From contig JADJBR010000004.1 of the NCBI GenBank assembly GCA_016703645.1, forward strand, positions 505,501 through 569,500: a stretch of DNA of 64,000 nucleotides, written 5' to 3'. The notes below the pieces were generated by a model. That model was not told the origin of the DNA, made no database searches, and saw only the letters and a list, made by a program, of their open reading frames with translations. The number at the start of each line of letters is the position of its first letter. The first letter of the stretch is position 1. The stretch is from Zoogloea sp. GTDB lineage: Bacteria; Pseudomonadota; Gammaproteobacteria; Burkholderiales; Rhodocyclaceae. This document shows, piece after piece, positions 39,891 through 50,445 of the stretch. The translations under genes and the position numbers were made by a program.

Positions 39891-42728
39891 ATGGGACAGA
39901 CAACCGTTACACAATTTGCCGGCGAACTCAAAATGCCGGCCTCCGTGTTGCTCGAGCAGTTGCAAAAGGCTGGCGTTGACAAGGCACGGGAAACCGATCT
40001 GCTCTCCGAGCAGGACAAGACCCGTCTGCTGGATTTTCTTCGCCGTTCCCACGGCGATACGGCAGCGAAGTCCAAGATCACGCTGACGCGCAAGCAGACC
40101 AGCGAGATCAAGGCGACGGACTCCACAGGGCGCGCCCGGACCGTGCAGGTGGAGGTGCGCAAGAAGCGAGTGTTCGTCAAGCGTGACGAAGCGTTGGTGC
40201 CTGAGTCTGCCGCCTCCGCGTCGGCGGCGACGGATGAGAACGTGGCCGTTGGTCTGTCCGCTGAGGTCGAACCCCTGGTGGAGGTGCTTGAGCAGGTTGT
40301 TGAGCCTGTCTTTGCGCCCGTGCCGGAGGTTGTTCCGGAGCCCGAGCCCGAGCCCGTGGTCGAAGTTGCACCCGAACCTGTGCCGGAGCCGATCCCTGAA
40401 CCCGTGCTCGAGGCCGTGCCGGAGCCTGAACCGGAGCCTGAGCCCGCCCCGCAAGTTGCAGCCGTGCCGGCAGAGCCCGTTGCGACCAAGGCCGAGGCTC
40501 GGCCTGCGACGCCAGTGCGCCGTGTGGTGGCCGGCTCCATCCTGAGTGCCGAGGAAAAGGCCAGTCGCGAGCGTGAGGCGCAGCGTCATGCTGAACTTCA
40601 AGCCCGTCAGGCGGCTGATCTTCGGGAAAAGCAGGAGCGTGAAGCCCGTGCGCGTGCGGCCATGCTGCAGCGTGCGGAGGAAGAGAAGTTGCGTGCCGCC
40701 GCCGCCGAGAAGGCCAAGGTGGAAGGCGATGCCGCCCCCAAGACGGGAACCCTTCACAAACCTGCCAAGACCGAGGAAAAGGGCGCCCGCAAGGATGTCA
40801 AGAAGGTTGTGAGCAAGGAAGTCCCCGCGGATGCCAAGCGTCGTGGCGGACTCAAGACCCGTGGCGACACCACGGGTGGTGCCGGAGGCTGGCGCGGTGG
40901 TGGTCGCAGTGGTGGCCGCAATGGCGGTCGTCATCAGGAGACCACAGCCTTTGTCGCGCCCACGGAGCCGATCGTTCGCGAGGTTCATGTGCCGGAGACG
41001 ATCTCCGTTGCCGACTTGGCACACAAGATGTCCGTGAAGGCCATTGAGGTGATCAAGGCGCTGATGAAGATGGGCTCGATGGTCACCATCAACCAGGTGC
41101 TCGATCAGGATACGGCGATGATTCTCGTCGAGGAGATGGGGCACAAGGCTGTCGCGGCCAAGCTCGATGATCCCGATGCCTTCCTCGAAGACAGCGGCGA
41201 GCACAAGGATTACGCCCTGGAGCCGCGCGCGCCGGTGGTGACCGTGATGGGTCACGTGGACCATGGCAAGACCTCCTTGCTTGACTACATCCGGCGTGCC
41301 AAGGTGGCCGCCGGTGAGGCAGGCGGCATCACCCAGCACATTGGTGCCTACCATGTGGAAACCGACCGTGGCATGGTGACCTTCCTGGATACTCCGGGTC
41401 ACGAGGCCTTTACGGCAATGCGAGCCCGCGGTGCCAAGGCCACCGACCTTGTGGTGTTGGTGGTTGCAGCAGACGACGGCGTGATGCCTCAGACCAAGGA
41501 GGCCATCCACCATGCCAAGGCGGCGGAAGTGCCCCTGATCGTGGCGGTCAACAAGATCGACAAGCCCGGTGCCAACCCCGAGCGTGTGCGTCAGGAGTTG
41601 ATCGCCGAGGGCGTGGTTCCCGAGGCCTATGGCGGCGATACCATGTTTGTCGAAGTTTCGGCCAAGATGGGTACGGGTGTGGATGACCTCCTCGAAGCCA
41701 TCCTGCTGCAGGCTGAAGTGCTTGAGCTGACGGCGCCGCAGGAGAGCATGGCCAAGGGCCTCATCATCGAGGCCCGTCTGGACAAGGGTCGTGGTCCGGT
41801 TGCCACCCTGCTGGTCCAGTCCGGTACGCTGCGGCGCGGCGATGTGCTGCTTGCCGGTGCGACATTCGGTCGTGTTCGTGCGATGCTGGACGAGAACGGC
41901 AAGCCCATCGAGGAAGCGGGCCCCTCCATTCCGGTCGAGATTCTGGGCTTGTCCGAAGTTCCGGGTGCCGGCGATGAGGTCGTGGCCCTGGCTGACGAGC
42001 GCAAGGCCCGAGAAATTGCCCTGTTCCGTCAAGGCAAGTTCCGTGATGTGAAGCTGGCCAAGCAGCAAGCCGCCAAGCTCGAAAGCATGTTCGAGCAAAT
42101 GGGTGAAGGCGAAGTCAAAACCCTGCCGCTCATCATCAAGGCGGATGTGCAGGGTTCCCAGGAAGCGCTGGCCCATTCGCTGGTCAAGCTGTCCAACGAC
42201 GAAGTCCGGGTGCAGGTCATCCACGGCGGTGTTGGTGCGATCAGCGAATCCGATGTGAACCTGGCACAGGCATCCGGTGCGGTCATCATCGGCTTCAACA
42301 TCCGCGCCGACGCGAATGCCCGCAAGCTGGCTGAGACCTTTGGTGTGGATCTTCGCTACTACAACATCATCTACGACGCTGTCGATGAGGTTAAGAGTGC
42401 CCTGTCTGGCATGCTGGCCCCCGAGAAGCGCGAGCAGATCCTGGGTCTGGTGGAAGTCCGTCAGGTCTTCACCATCTCGAAGGTCGGCACGATCGCCGGT
42501 TGCTACGTGCTGGAGGGGATCGTCAAACGCAACGCTCAGGTGCGCGTGCTGCGCAATCACGTGGTCATCCACAGTGGCGAGCTCGAGTCGCTCAAGCGCT
42601 TCAAGGACGACGTCAAGGAAGTCAAGTTCGGCTACGAGTGCGGTCTGCAGGTGCGCAATTTCAACGATCTCCAGGAAGGCGACCAGCTCGAAGTGTTCGA
42701 AATCCAGGAAGTTGCCCGGACCCTGTAA
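39891..42728 (+). CDS. infB: Translation initiation factor IF-2
   Basis: A 945-residue GTPase that places initiator tRNA on the 30S subunit. Two IF2_N modules (residues 1-55 and about 365-420) flank a low-complexity linker with Pro-Glu repeats (about 120-200), an Ala/Glu/Arg helix and a Gly/Arg-rich patch. The G domain begins with [11 protein letters not shown] and has DTPGHEAF and NKIDK, followed by the usual domains II-IV. RBS GGAGG precedes the ATG. It overlaps nothing and is 3 bases from rbfA. Confidence 0.96.
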   Translation: MGQTTVTQFAGELKMPASVLLEQLQKAGVDKARETDLLSEQDKTRLLDFLRRSHGDTAAKSKITLTRKQTSEIKATDSTGRARTVQVEVRKKRVFVKRDEALVPESAASASAATDENVAVGLSAEVEPLVEVLEQVVEPVFAPVPEVVPEPEPEPVVEVAPEPVPEPIPEPVLEAVPEPEPEPEPAPQVAAVPAEPVATKAEARPATPVRRVVAGSILSAEEKASREREAQRHAELQARQAADLREKQEREARARAAMLQRAEEEKLRAAAAEKAKVEGDAAPKTGTLHKPAKTEEKGARKDVKKVVSKEVPADAKRRGGLKTRGDTTGGAGGWRGGGRSGGRNGGRHQETTAFVAPTEPIVREVHVPETISVADLAHKMSVKAIEVIKALMKMGSMVTINQVLDQDTAMILVEEMGHKAVAAKLDDPDAFLEDSGEHKDYALEPRAPVVTVMGHVDHGKTSLLDYIRRAKVAAGEAGGITQHIGAYHVETDRGMVTFLDTPGHEAFTAMRARGAKATDLVVLVVAADDGVMPQTKEAIHHAKAAEVPLIVAVNKIDKPGANPERVRQELIAEGVVPEAYGGDTMFVEVSAKMGTGVDDLLEAILLQAEVLELTAPQESMAKGLIIEARLDKGRGPVATLLVQSGTLRRGDVLLAGATFGRVRAMLDENGKPIEEAGPSIPVEILGLSEVPGAGDEVVALADERKAREIALFRQGKFRDVKLAKQQAAKLESMFEQMGEGEVKTLPLIIKADVQGSQEALAHSLVKLSNDEVRVQVIHGGVGAISESDVNLAQASGAVIIGFNIRADANARKLAETFGVDLRYYNIIYDAVDEVKSALSGMLAPEKREQILGLVEVRQVFTISKVGTIAGCYVLEGIVKRNAQVRVLRNHVVIHSGELESLKRFKDDVKEVKFGYECGLQVRNFNDLQEGDQLEVFEIQEVARTL

Positions 42729-42731
42729 GCC

Positions 42732-43166
42732 ATGCCCAAGGAGTTTTCCCGAGGTCAGCGCGTGGCGGAGCAGATCCGTCGCGAGCTGGCCGAGCTGATC
42801 CGCCTCGAGTTGAAAGACCCCCGCGTCGGTTTCATCACCCTGACCGACGTGGAGATCACGCCCGACTACGCCCACGCCAAGGTGTATTTCACCTCGATGA
42901 CGGGGCAGGAAGGGCTTGATGAGATCCAGAAAGGGCTGCGCAGGGCCAGTAGTTTCCTGCGGCGCGAGCTGGGCCGCCGGATCCGCATCCATACGCTGCC
43001 CGAGCTGCACTTCCATTACGATCCCTCTGTGGAAACGGGGAACCGCATCTCTGCCCTGATCGACAAGGCCATCGAGGCGGATCGGCAGCTTGCCGATGCG
43101 CCCGATGAAGGGGCTGAGGATGGCAGTGACGCCACGTCGCCCGAGTCTCCCCCGACGACCCCCTGA
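42732..43166 (+). CDS. rbfA: 30S ribosome-binding factor A
   Basis: A 144-residue KH-fold protein needed for late 30S maturation and cold adaptation. Segments VAEQIRRELAELIRLELKDPRVGF and TDVEITPDYAHAKVYFT are typical. The C-terminal 25 residues are acidic and Pro/Thr-rich (EGAEDGSDATSPESPPTTP), longer than in E. coli. Confidence 0.93.
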   Translation: MPKEFSRGQRVAEQIRRELAELIRLELKDPRVGFITLTDVEITPDYAHAKVYFTSMTGQEGLDEIQKGLRRASSFLRRELGRRIRIHTLPELHFHYDPSVETGNRISALIDKAIEADRQLADAPDEGAEDGSDATSPESPPTTP

Positions 43167-43213
43167 TTCCCCCAGGCGGCGCCTGAGCACCGTCTTTCCA
43201 GGAAGTTCTCCGT

Positions 43214-44131
43214 TTGGCTCACACCCCCCAGCGCCGTACGCCGCGTCGCGTTGTTGATGGCGTGCTGTTTCTCGACAAGCCCCTCGGCCTCAGCTCCAAT
43301 AATGCCTTGCAAAAGGCGCGCTGGTTGCTGAAAGCGGCCAAGGGTGGTCATACCGGAACGCTTGATCCCATGGCGACGGGCTTGCTGCCCCTGACCTTCG
43401 GCGAGGCCACCAAGTTTTCCCAGACCCTTCTGGATGCGGACAAGGTCTACGAGGCTACCGTGCTACTGGGGGTCACGACAACCACTGCGGATGCAGAGGG
43501 GGAGGTGCTGGCGAACGCCGCGGTGGATGCCACGGATGCTGACATCGAGGCTGCCCTCGAACGTTTGAGGGGCGACATCGATCAAGTGCCGCCCATGTAC
43601 TCCGCATTAAAGCATCATGGCAAGGCGCTCTACGAGTATGCCCGGGCGGGGATCGACATCCCGCGGGAGGCCCGGAGGGTCACGATCCACAGTCTTGAGT
43701 TTCTTGCCCGTGAAGGCGACAGCCTGAAGCTGCGGGTGGCGTGCAGCAAGGGCACCTATGTACGCACCCTGGCCTCCGATCTGGGGGCGCTGTTGGGGTG
43801 TGGTGCCCACCTTACGGCACTGCGGCGAACCCGTATTGGGCCTTTCGAGCTGGAGTCCTCGATCTCCCTGGTGGATTTCGAGGCCCTGCCCGAGACGGAC
43901 AGGGACGCGGAGCTGGCGCCGGTGGATGCCTTGCTGGTCCATCTGGAGGTCATGGCGCTTGATGCAGTGCAGGCGACGAGTTTTACCCATGGGCAGGCCG
44001 TGCAGGTGTGCGGCGATGCAGTGGGCAGGATGTTCCGGGTCTACGCGGGGGAGCGTTTCCTCGGCGTCGGAACCCTGGGGGAGGGTGGGATGATGGCGCC
44101 GACGCGTCTCGTTGCCACCGGAAATCAATGA
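43214..44131 (+). CDS. truB: tRNA pseudouridine-55 synthase TruB
   Basis: A 305-residue enzyme that makes pseudouridine 55 in the T-loop of tRNAs. The catalytic Asp is in GHTGTLDPMATGLLPL; the N-terminal DGVLFLDKPLGLSSN and the ACSKGTYVRTLASDLG segments are diagnostic. The C-terminal PUA-like domain is present. The start is TTG at 43214, with AGGAAG about 10 bases upstream. It ends the rimP unit before the rpsO promoter. Confidence 0.93.
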   Translation: MAHTPQRRTPRRVVDGVLFLDKPLGLSSNNALQKARWLLKAAKGGHTGTLDPMATGLLPLTFGEATKFSQTLLDADKVYEATVLLGVTTTTADAEGEVLANAAVDATDADIEAALERLRGDIDQVPPMYSALKHHGKALYEYARAGIDIPREARRVTIHSLEFLAREGDSLKLRVACSKGTYVRTLASDLGALLGCGAHLTALRRTRIGPFELESSISLVDFEALPETDRDAELAPVDALLVHLEVMALDAVQATSFTHGQAVQVCGDAVGRMFRVYAGERFLGVGTLGEGGMMAPTRLVATGNQ

Positions 44132-44137
44132 AATGTC

Positions 44138-44167
44138 TTGAGTAATCCCGTGCCGATTCGATATAAT
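44138..44167 (+). promoter_or_regulatory. Promoter of rpsO
   Basis: TTGAGT (44138-44143) and a perfect TATAAT (44162-44167) are 18 bases apart, 39 bases before the rpsO ATG. This gives rpsO-pnp its own transcription start. Confidence 0.75.
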
Positions 44168-44206
44168 CGCGCGCTTCGCAAGGCTAAATCCTAACCGAGT
44201 TAAACA

Positions 44207-44476
44207 ATGGCAATCTCCACTGAACAAAAAGCGCAAATCGTTGGCGACTTCGCGCGCGCCAAGGGCGACACCGGTTCTCCGGAAGTGCAAGTCGCTCTGC
44301 TCACCGCCCGCATCAACGATCTGACCGGCCACTTCAAGGTTAACGTCAAGGATCACCACTCCCGTCGCGGCCTCCTGATGATGGTGAGCCAGCGTCGCAA
44401 GCTCCTCGATTACCTGAAGCGCAAGAACGTCGATGGCTACCGTGAGCTGATCGCTCGCCTCGGCCTGCGCAAGTAA
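44207..44476 (+). CDS. rpsO: 30S ribosomal protein S15
   Basis: An 89-residue protein that binds 16S rRNA early in 30S assembly. [26 protein letters not shown] and [22 protein letters not shown] are characteristic, and the length is standard. In many bacteria S15 also represses its own translation. It is followed by pnp, the widely conserved pair. Confidence 0.97.
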   Translation: MAISTEQKAQIVGDFARAKGDTGSPEVQVALLTARINDLTGHFKVNVKDHHSRRGLLMMVSQRRKLLDYLKRKNVDGYRELIARLGLRK

Positions 44477-44504
44477 GCTGATAAAAGCTGCTTCAGTACC
44501 GAAC

Positions 44505-44583
44505 GTGACAATCCTGCCCTTGGTGCAGGTTTGATCATGGGCACAGCCGGCGTAAGTCTGTGAGGCTTCGCCGGCTTTGTCAC
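44505..44583 (+). promoter_or_regulatory. Branched RNA structure in the rpsO-pnp intergenic leader
   Basis: GTGACAA (44505-44511) pairs perfectly with TTGTCAC (44577-44583). Inside are two hairpins, CCTGC/GCAGG (44513-44517 with 44525-44529) and AGCCGGCG/CGCCGGCT (44545-44552 with 44569-44576). The outer and second inner stems stack directly. In E. coli the pnp leader has an RNase III-cut double-stranded element in the same place, used by PNPase to autoregulate; this is a candidate equivalent. Confidence 0.7.
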
Positions 44584-44670
44584 ATCTGTGCGCCAGAGAA
44601 AAGGGCGCGTTACCTCGGCTAAGCGTGCGGTTGTTGTTTGCCGCCAGTCGATTGATTGAAAGGACATCCT

Positions 44671-46767
44671 TTGCCTACCGCTATCAAGAAGAGTTTTACC
44701 TACGGCTCCCACACCGTCACCCTGGAGACAGGTGAAGTCGCCCGTCAAGCCCATGGTGCCGTGATCGTCAACATGGACGACACCGTGGTGCTGGCCACCG
44801 TGGTGGCTGCCAAGAGCGCCAAGCCGGGCCAGGACTTCTTCCCCCTCACCGTCGATTACGTTGAAAAGTTCTATGCGGCCGGCCGTATTCCCGGCGGCTT
44901 CTTCAAGCGTGAAGGTCGTCCGACCGAGAAGGAAACGCTCACTTCCCGCCTGATCGACCGTCCCATCCGCCCGCTCTTCCCGGATGGCTTCTATAACGAA
45001 GTCCAGGTGATTGCCCAGGTGGTGTCCCTGAACCCGGAAGTGGACGCCGACATCCCCGCGATGATCGCCGCGTCTGCGGCTCTGGCCATCGCCGGCATCC
45101 CGTTTGCCGGCCCGATCGGCGCCTGTCGCGTTGGTTACGAGAATGGCGCATACATCCTCAACCCGACGGCCACCCAGTTGCAGACCAGCAAGATGAATCT
45201 GGTGGTCGCCGGTACCGAGACCGCCGTGCTGATGGTCGAGTCCGAAGCCCTTGAGCTGCCTGAGGACGTGATGCTGGGCGGTGTGGTTTTCGGCCATACC
45301 CAGATGCAGGCCGCGATCAATGCCATCAACGAACTGGTGGAAGTCGCCGGCAAGCCCGAATGGGACTGGCAGGCTCCGGCCAAGAACGAGGCCCTGATCG
45401 CCCGTGTCACCGAGATCGCCAGCGCCAAGATCGACGAAGCCTTCCGTATCACCGCCAAGCAGGCCCGTTCGCAGCAGCTGTCGGCCATCGGCAAGGAAGT
45501 GCACGAGACCCTGGTGGCTGAAGGTGTTGAGTTTGACGCCAACACCGTCAACAACATCATCTTCGATCTCGAAGCCAAGGTTGTTCGTGGCCGCATCCTC
45601 GGCGGCGAGCCGCGTATTGATGGCCGTGACACCCGCACCGTGCGTCCGATCGACATCCGTGTCGGCGTGCTGCCCCGTACCCATGGTTCCGCCCTGTTCA
45701 CCCGCGGTGAGACCCAGGCGCTGGTGGTGACCACCCTGGGCACCGGCCGTGACGAGCAGATCATCGATGCGGTTGCCGGCGAGTACCGCGAGCGCTTCAT
45801 GCTGCATTACAACTTCCCCCCGTTCTCCACCGGCGAATGTGGGCGCTTCGGCTCGCCCAAGCGTCGCGAGATCGGCCATGGCCGTCTGGCCAAGCGTGCC
45901 CTGGCTGGCGTACTGCCGGGCAAGGAAGATTTCTCCTACACCGTCCGTGTGGTCTCGGAGATCACCGAATCCAACGGCTCGAGCTCGATGGCTTCCGTCT
46001 GTGGTGGCTCCCTGGCCATGATGGATGCCGGTGTGCCCCTGACTTCGCCCGTGGCCGGCATCGCCATGGGCCTGATCAAGGACGGCGGCCGCTTTGCCGT
46101 GCTGACCGACATCCTGGGCGATGAAGATCACCTGGGCGACATGGACTTCAAGGTGGCCGGTACCGAGAATGGTGTGACCGCCCTGCAGATGGACATCAAG
46201 ATCCTCGGCATCACTAAGGAGATCATGCAGGTCGCCCTGGCCCAGGCCAAGGAAGGTCGCATGCACATCCTCGGCCTGATGAAGTCGGCCCTGGGCGAAG
46301 CCCGCGGTGAAGTGTCCGATTTCGCGCCGCGCATGATCACCCTGAAGATCAACCCCGAGAAGATCCGCGACGTGATCGGCAAGGGCGGCGCGGTGATCCG
46401 CGGTCTGCAGGAAGAGACCGGCACCATCATCGAGATCACCGACGATGGCAACGTGACCATCTCTTCCGTGAGCTCTGAAGGCGCGCAAGTGGCCAAGAAG
46501 CGCATCGAAGACATCACCGCGGAAGTGGAAGTGGGCAAGGTCTATGAAGGCCCGGTCATCCGCATCCTCGACTTCGGTGCGATCATCAACATCATGCCGG
46601 GCCGTGATGGTTTGCTGCACGTTTCCCAGATCGCCAACGAGCGCGTCAATGCCGTGTCCGACTACCTCAAGGAAGGTCAGGTCGTGCGCGTCAAGGTGCT
46701 CGAGACCGATGAGAAGGGCCGTGTGCGCCTGTCCATGAAGGCACTCCTGAACGAACAAGCCCAGTAA
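44671..46767 (+). CDS. pnp: Polyribonucleotide nucleotidyltransferase (PNPase)
   Basis: A 698-residue 3'-5' phosphorolytic exoribonuclease of the RNA degradosome. It has two RNase PH domains (the second with [17 protein letters not shown] and [21 protein letters not shown], quoted separately), a KH domain ([15 protein letters not shown]) and an S1 domain ([27 protein letters not shown]). The TTG at 44671 is the best start: AAAGGA lies 6 bases before it and the protein then begins as other PNPases do. Transcription ends at the terminator downstream. Confidence 0.95.
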   Translation: MPTAIKKSFTYGSHTVTLETGEVARQAHGAVIVNMDDTVVLATVVAAKSAKPGQDFFPLTVDYVEKFYAAGRIPGGFFKREGRPTEKETLTSRLIDRPIRPLFPDGFYNEVQVIAQVVSLNPEVDADIPAMIAASAALAIAGIPFAGPIGACRVGYENGAYILNPTATQLQTSKMNLVVAGTETAVLMVESEALELPEDVMLGGVVFGHTQMQAAINAINELVEVAGKPEWDWQAPAKNEALIARVTEIASAKIDEAFRITAKQARSQQLSAIGKEVHETLVAEGVEFDANTVNNIIFDLEAKVVRGRILGGEPRIDGRDTRTVRPIDIRVGVLPRTHGSALFTRGETQALVVTTLGTGRDEQIIDAVAGEYRERFMLHYNFPPFSTGECGRFGSPKRREIGHGRLAKRALAGVLPGKEDFSYTVRVVSEITESNGSSSMASVCGGSLAMMDAGVPLTSPVAGIAMGLIKDGGRFAVLTDILGDEDHLGDMDFKVAGTENGVTALQMDIKILGITKEIMQVALAQAKEGRMHILGLMKSALGEARGEVSDFAPRMITLKINPEKIRDVIGKGGAVIRGLQEETGTIIEITDDGNVTISSVSSEGAQVAKKRIEDITAEVEVGKVYEGPVIRILDFGAIINIMPGRDGLLHVSQIANERVNAVSDYLKEGQVVRVKVLETDEKGRVRLSMKALLNEQAQ

Positions 46768-46794
46768 GGCCGGCGTGTTGTCGTGATGGTGAAG

Positions 46795-46819
46795 ACGGGC
46801 GCTGCGGCGCCCGTTTTTC
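46795..46819 (+). terminator. Rho-independent terminator after pnp
   Basis: ACGGGCGC (46795-46802) and GCGCCCGT (46807-46814) form a perfect 8-bp stem with loop TGCG, followed by a T-run. It closes the rpsO-pnp unit 28 bases after the stop codon. Confidence 0.88.
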
Positions 46820-46919
46820 ATGGCAGGTAGCGCGTGTGAGGCGGGGGAACCTGCCACATATTGTGTTATCAGAAGGACGAGGCCGCGCGGTGGCCGATTC
46901 GGATCAGGAAGAGAGAATC

Positions 46920-48923
46920 ATGCAGACCCTCAAGGAACCCGGCCTGTATCGAACCCAGGCATTTGTGGATGGCCGCTGGCTCGACGCCGATGATCATGCA
47001 CGTCTTTCCGTCTTCAACCCGGCGACGGGTGCCCTTCTCGGGGATGTGCCGGCCATGGGCGCCGCCGAGACCGCTCGGGCGGTCGCTGCTGCGGATTCGG
47101 CGCTGTCCGCCTGGCGCAGTCTGCTCGCCCGGGATCGTTCGACGATTCTGCAGCGCTGGTTCCAGCTCATCCTGGCTCACACCGACGATCTTGCCCGGAT
47201 GATGACCCTGGAGCAGGGCAAGCCCCTTGCGGAGGCGCGGGGTGAGGTGGCGTATGCGGCGTCCTTTGTTGAATGGTTTGCGGAGGAGGGCAAACGCTTG
47301 TACGGCGAGACCATACCGACAACGGGCATCGACCGCCGTTTCATGGTGATACGCCAGCCGGTGGGGGTGTGTGCCGCGATCACCCCGTGGAACTTCCCGG
47401 CGGCCATGATCACCCGCAAGGTGGCTCCGGCTCTGGCGGCCGGCTGCACGGTTGTCGTCAAGCCGGCCGAGCAGACGCCCTTTACGGCGTTGGCGCTGGC
47501 CCGACTGGCTGAGCAGGCGGGCTTCCCGCCGGGGGTGTTCAACGTTGTTACGGGTGATCCCGTGGCAATCGGTGGGGTGCTGACCTCGAGTCCGGTCGTG
47601 CGCAAGCTGTCTTTCACCGGCTCGACCGAGGTCGGTCGCCTGCTCATGGCCCAGTGTGCGCCGACCATCAAGAAGCTCTCCCTGGAGCTGGGTGGCAATG
47701 CGCCCTTCATCGTGTTTGACGACGCGGATCTTGATGCGGCGGTGGCCGGGGCGATGGTGTCCAAGTATCGCAATGCCGGCCAGACCTGCGTGTGCGCCAA
47801 TCGGTTGCTGGTTCAGGATTCGGTGTATGACGCCTTTGCCGCCAAGCTGGCGGTTGCCGTCGAGGCACTGACCGTGGGAGGTGGGTTGGAGCCTGGTGTT
47901 ACGGTGGGGCCTTTGATCGACGATGAGGCGGTGCTGAAGGTCGAAGCCCATGTGGCGGATGCGCTGGCCGGTGGAGCGAGGGTGCTGACCGGTGGCCGGC
48001 GTCACGGGGCTGGCGCACGTTTCTACGTGCCGACGGTACTGGTTGACGTGACCCCGACCATGCGTATCGCCCGGGAGGAGACCTTCGGGCCGGTTGCGCC
48101 CCTGTTCCGCTTCCGGACCGAGGAGGAGGCGATCCGCATGGCCAATGACACGGAGTACGGGCTGGCGGCGTATTTCTATGCCCGGGATGTGGGGCGGGTC
48201 TTCCGCGTGGGTGAGGCGCTTGACTACGGCATGGTGGGCATCAACACCGGGTTGATCTCCACCGAGGTGGCCCCCTTTGGTGGTGTCAAGCAGTCCGGTC
48301 TTGGGCGGGAGGGTTCCCGTCACGGTATCGACGAGTATCTGGAGACGAAATATCTGTGCCTCGGGGGTGGATCAGTGATGCGGCATGCCAGTGCCCTGCA
48401 GCCCTCCGCCTGGGTGACACGTTTTGCGTCCTTGATCCCGGAGGGGGGAGAGGTGCTCGATTTCGCCTGCGGTAGCGGGCGCCATACACGCTGGCTGGCC
48501 AGCAAGGGGTTTCGGGTCGAGGCGGTGGACAGGGATGCCGTGGCTTTGGAGCTGCTGGCCGGCGTGCCCCATGTCAAGACCCGGGAGGCTGACCTGGAAG
48601 AGGGGCCGTGGCCTTTTGCCGGTCACCACTTCGACGCCATCGTGGTGACCAATTATCTGTTCCGACCGCGTCTGGGCCTGCTTCTGCAGGCCCTCAATCA
48701 CGGAGGGGTGCTGATCTACGAAACCTTCATGATCGGCAACGAACGCTTTGGCAAGCCGAGCAACCCGGACTTCCTGCTCCGATCCCATGAGCTTTTCGAG
48801 CGTGTGGGGGATGCGTGCACGGTGCTGGCTTACGAGCAGGGTGAGGTGACGGAGCCGAAGTCGGCGGTCGTCCAACGGATATGCGCGGTAAAGGGGCATC
48901 ACCCGTCGCTGCGCCTACCCTGA
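46920..48923 (+). CDS. gabD: Succinate-semialdehyde dehydrogenase fused to a SAM-dependent methyltransferase
   Basis: A 667-residue reading frame with two complete enzymes. Residues 1-485 are an NAD(P)-dependent aldehyde dehydrogenase of the succinate-semialdehyde type (TPWNFPAAMITRK, the catalytic Glu in LELGGNAPF, Cys in NAGQTCVCANR, and the usual C-terminal EYLETKYLCLGG). Residues about 487-667 are a class I methyltransferase (VLDFACGSGRHTRWLASKG, VVTNYLFRPRLG). The join is at TCAGTGATG (48374-48382): the TGA is out of frame and overlaps the methyltransferase ATG (48379), the layout of two neighbouring genes whose stop was lost by a one-base change in the run of five G at 48362-48366. ATG 46920 has AAGAGAGA upstream. 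A real fusion and a sequence error are both possible. Confidence 0.8.
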   Translation: MQTLKEPGLYRTQAFVDGRWLDADDHARLSVFNPATGALLGDVPAMGAAETARAVAAADSALSAWRSLLARDRSTILQRWFQLILAHTDDLARMMTLEQGKPLAEARGEVAYAASFVEWFAEEGKRLYGETIPTTGIDRRFMVIRQPVGVCAAITPWNFPAAMITRKVAPALAAGCTVVVKPAEQTPFTALALARLAEQAGFPPGVFNVVTGDPVAIGGVLTSSPVVRKLSFTGSTEVGRLLMAQCAPTIKKLSLELGGNAPFIVFDDADLDAAVAGAMVSKYRNAGQTCVCANRLLVQDSVYDAFAAKLAVAVEALTVGGGLEPGVTVGPLIDDEAVLKVEAHVADALAGGARVLTGGRRHGAGARFYVPTVLVDVTPTMRIAREETFGPVAPLFRFRTEEEAIRMANDTEYGLAAYFYARDVGRVFRVGEALDYGMVGINTGLISTEVAPFGGVKQSGLGREGSRHGIDEYLETKYLCLGGGSVMRHASALQPSAWVTRFASLIPEGGEVLDFACGSGRHTRWLASKGFRVEAVDRDAVALELLAGVPHVKTREADLEEGPWPFAGHHFDAIVVTNYLFRPRLGLLLQALNHGGVLIYETFMIGNERFGKPSNPDFLLRSHELFERVGDACTVLAYEQGEVTEPKSAVVQRICAVKGHHPSLRLP

Positions 48924-48933
48924 CCGGCGGCTT

Positions 48934-49554
48934 CTAGCGGCGCAGCAGCGGGGCGAGTTCCTGCCAGATGGTGTCGAGGATGACGGGCTGGGCGTCGGCA
49001 ACCGGGTGGATCCCATCCTGCTGGAAGAAGTGCCGCTTGTCGGCAAAGCCTTCCATCATGAAGGGCACCAGTCGGACCTTGTTGCTGCGGGCCAGCTCCT
49101 TGAAGGCGTTTTCGAAGCTTGCGGTGTAATCGGGCCCGTAATTCGGGGGCATGCGCATGCCCACCAGCAGGATCTTGGCCCCGGCTTTCCGGCTGGCGTC
49201 GATCATGGCCTGCAGGTTGGCGGCCATGAGCTTTGGCGGCAGGCCGCGCAGGCCGTCGTTGGCCCCGAGCTCAATGACCACCACGGCCGGCTTGTGGGTC
49301 TGCAGGGCAGCCGGCAGCCGGCTGCGCCCGCCAGAGGTGGTTTCGCCGCTGATGCTGGCATTGACCACTTTGTGGGGCAGTTTGGCGTCCGCGATGCGCT
49401 TTTCCAGCAGGCTCGGCCAGGCCTGCTGGATCTGCAGGCCATAACCGGCCGAGAGGCTGTCGCCCCAGATCAGCACGGTGTCGGCCCAGGCCGGCGCCCC
49501 GACAAGCATGAGGCCTGCCAGGGTGATCTGGAGCAGCGTCTTGAGGGCGGACAT
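48934..49554 (-). CDS. tesA: Periplasmic GDSL arylesterase / lysophospholipase (TesA-like)
   Basis: A 206-residue exported SGNH-family esterase. A signal peptide (LLQITLAGLMLVGAPAWA) precedes the motifs WGDSLSAGYG (nucleophile Ser), ELGANDGLRG and DGIHPVADAQP (catalytic Asp/His). Such TesA/ArylE enzymes hydrolyse thioesters and short-chain esters in the periplasm. ATG 49554 starts the signal peptide; the longer upstream frame overlaps suhB and looks unsupported. It follows suhB with a 7-base gap. Confidence 0.88.
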   Translation of the reverse strand: MSALKTLLQITLAGLMLVGAPAWADTVLIWGDSLSAGYGLQIQQAWPSLLEKRIADAKLPHKVVNASISGETTSGGRSRLPAALQTHKPAVVVIELGANDGLRGLPPKLMAANLQAMIDASRKAGAKILLVGMRMPPNYGPDYTASFENAFKELARSNKVRLVPFMMEGFADKRHFFQQDGIHPVADAQPVILDTIWQELAPLLRR

Positions 49555-49561
49555 CGGTGCG

Positions 49562-50368
49562 TTAGGCCGGCAGGGTGTCGCCGCAGTGGCCCTGGATGAG
49601 TTGCAGCAACTGGGGGAAGACCTTGGGCGTGCCTGCAACCACGTTGCCGGAGGTCAGGTAGGTGGATTCTCCCGCCAGGTCGCTGACCAGGCCACCGGCT
49701 TCGCTGATCAACAGGCTGCCGGCCGCCATGTCCCAAGGCGACAGGCCGAATTCCCAGAAGGCGTCGAGGCGCCCGGCTGCCACATAGGCCAGGTCAAGCG
49801 CTGCTGCACCCGGGCGGCGCAGGCCGGCGGTTTTCTGGGTGAGCTCCTTGAAGATCGCCAGGTAGGTGTCCACGTTGCGGAACTGCCGATACGGGAAACC
49901 CGTGCCCACCAGGGCATCCTGCAGCTTGACGCGCTTGGAGACGCGGATGCGACGGTCGTTGAGGAAGGCGCCGGCACCCTTCGAAGCGGTGAACATCTCG
50001 TTGCGGTTGGGATCAAACACCACTGCCTGCTCAACGACACCCTTGCGGGCCAGGGCGATGGAGATCGCGTACTGGGGAAAGCCATGCAGGAAATTGGTGG
50101 TGCCGTCGAGGGGGTCGATGATCCACTGGTACTCGCTCTCCGCCTCCGGGCCGGTCTCGCCGGACTCTTCTGCTAAAATGCTGTGGCTCGGATAGGCCTC
50201 GCGGAGTACCTGGATGATGGCTTCTTCGGCAGCCCGATCAACCTCCGAAACAAAATCATTGGGGCTTTTGGTTTCGACACGGATCAGATCCAGGTCGAGG
50301 GAAGCCCTGTTGATGACGGTGGCAGCACGGCGTGCGGCCTTGATGGCGATGTTCAGAGTGGGATGCAT
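49562..50368 (-). CDS. suhB: Inositol monophosphatase family protein SuhB
   Basis: A 268-residue magnesium-dependent phosphatase. The metal-site motifs are EESGE (near 67), [17 protein letters not shown] and [15 protein letters not shown]. In E. coli SuhB cleaves inositol phosphate and also works as an rRNA antitermination factor with NusA. It is divergent to trmJ; the 77 bases between them must carry both promoters. Confidence 0.9.
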   Translation of the reverse strand: MHPTLNIAIKAARRAATVINRASLDLDLIRVETKSPNDFVSEVDRAAEEAIIQVLREAYPSHSILAEESGETGPEAESEYQWIIDPLDGTTNFLHGFPQYAISIALARKGVVEQAVVFDPNRNEMFTASKGAGAFLNDRRIRVSKRVKLQDALVGTGFPYRQFRNVDTYLAIFKELTQKTAGLRRPGAAALDLAYVAAGRLDAFWEFGLSPWDMAAGSLLISEAGGLVSDLAGESTYLTSGNVVAGTPKVFPQLLQLIQGHCGDTLPA

Positions 50369-50445
50369 GGGTGTCTGGCAAGGTCTGCCGGCCCGGGCAG
50401 GAGGCCCACCGGTCGACTCTAATTTGGAAAACCGCACATTTTAAT

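Noticed and set aside
39756-43190. Open frame of 1144 codons on the minus strand across infB and rbfA
   Set aside because: It mirrors the codon periodicity of the high-GC infB gene and has no recognisable domain; the plus-strand genes are certain.
44437-46857. Open frame of 806 codons antisense to pnp
   Set aside because: It is His/Asp/Gly-rich antisense sequence typical of high-GC genes and conflicts with a certain pnp and rpsO.
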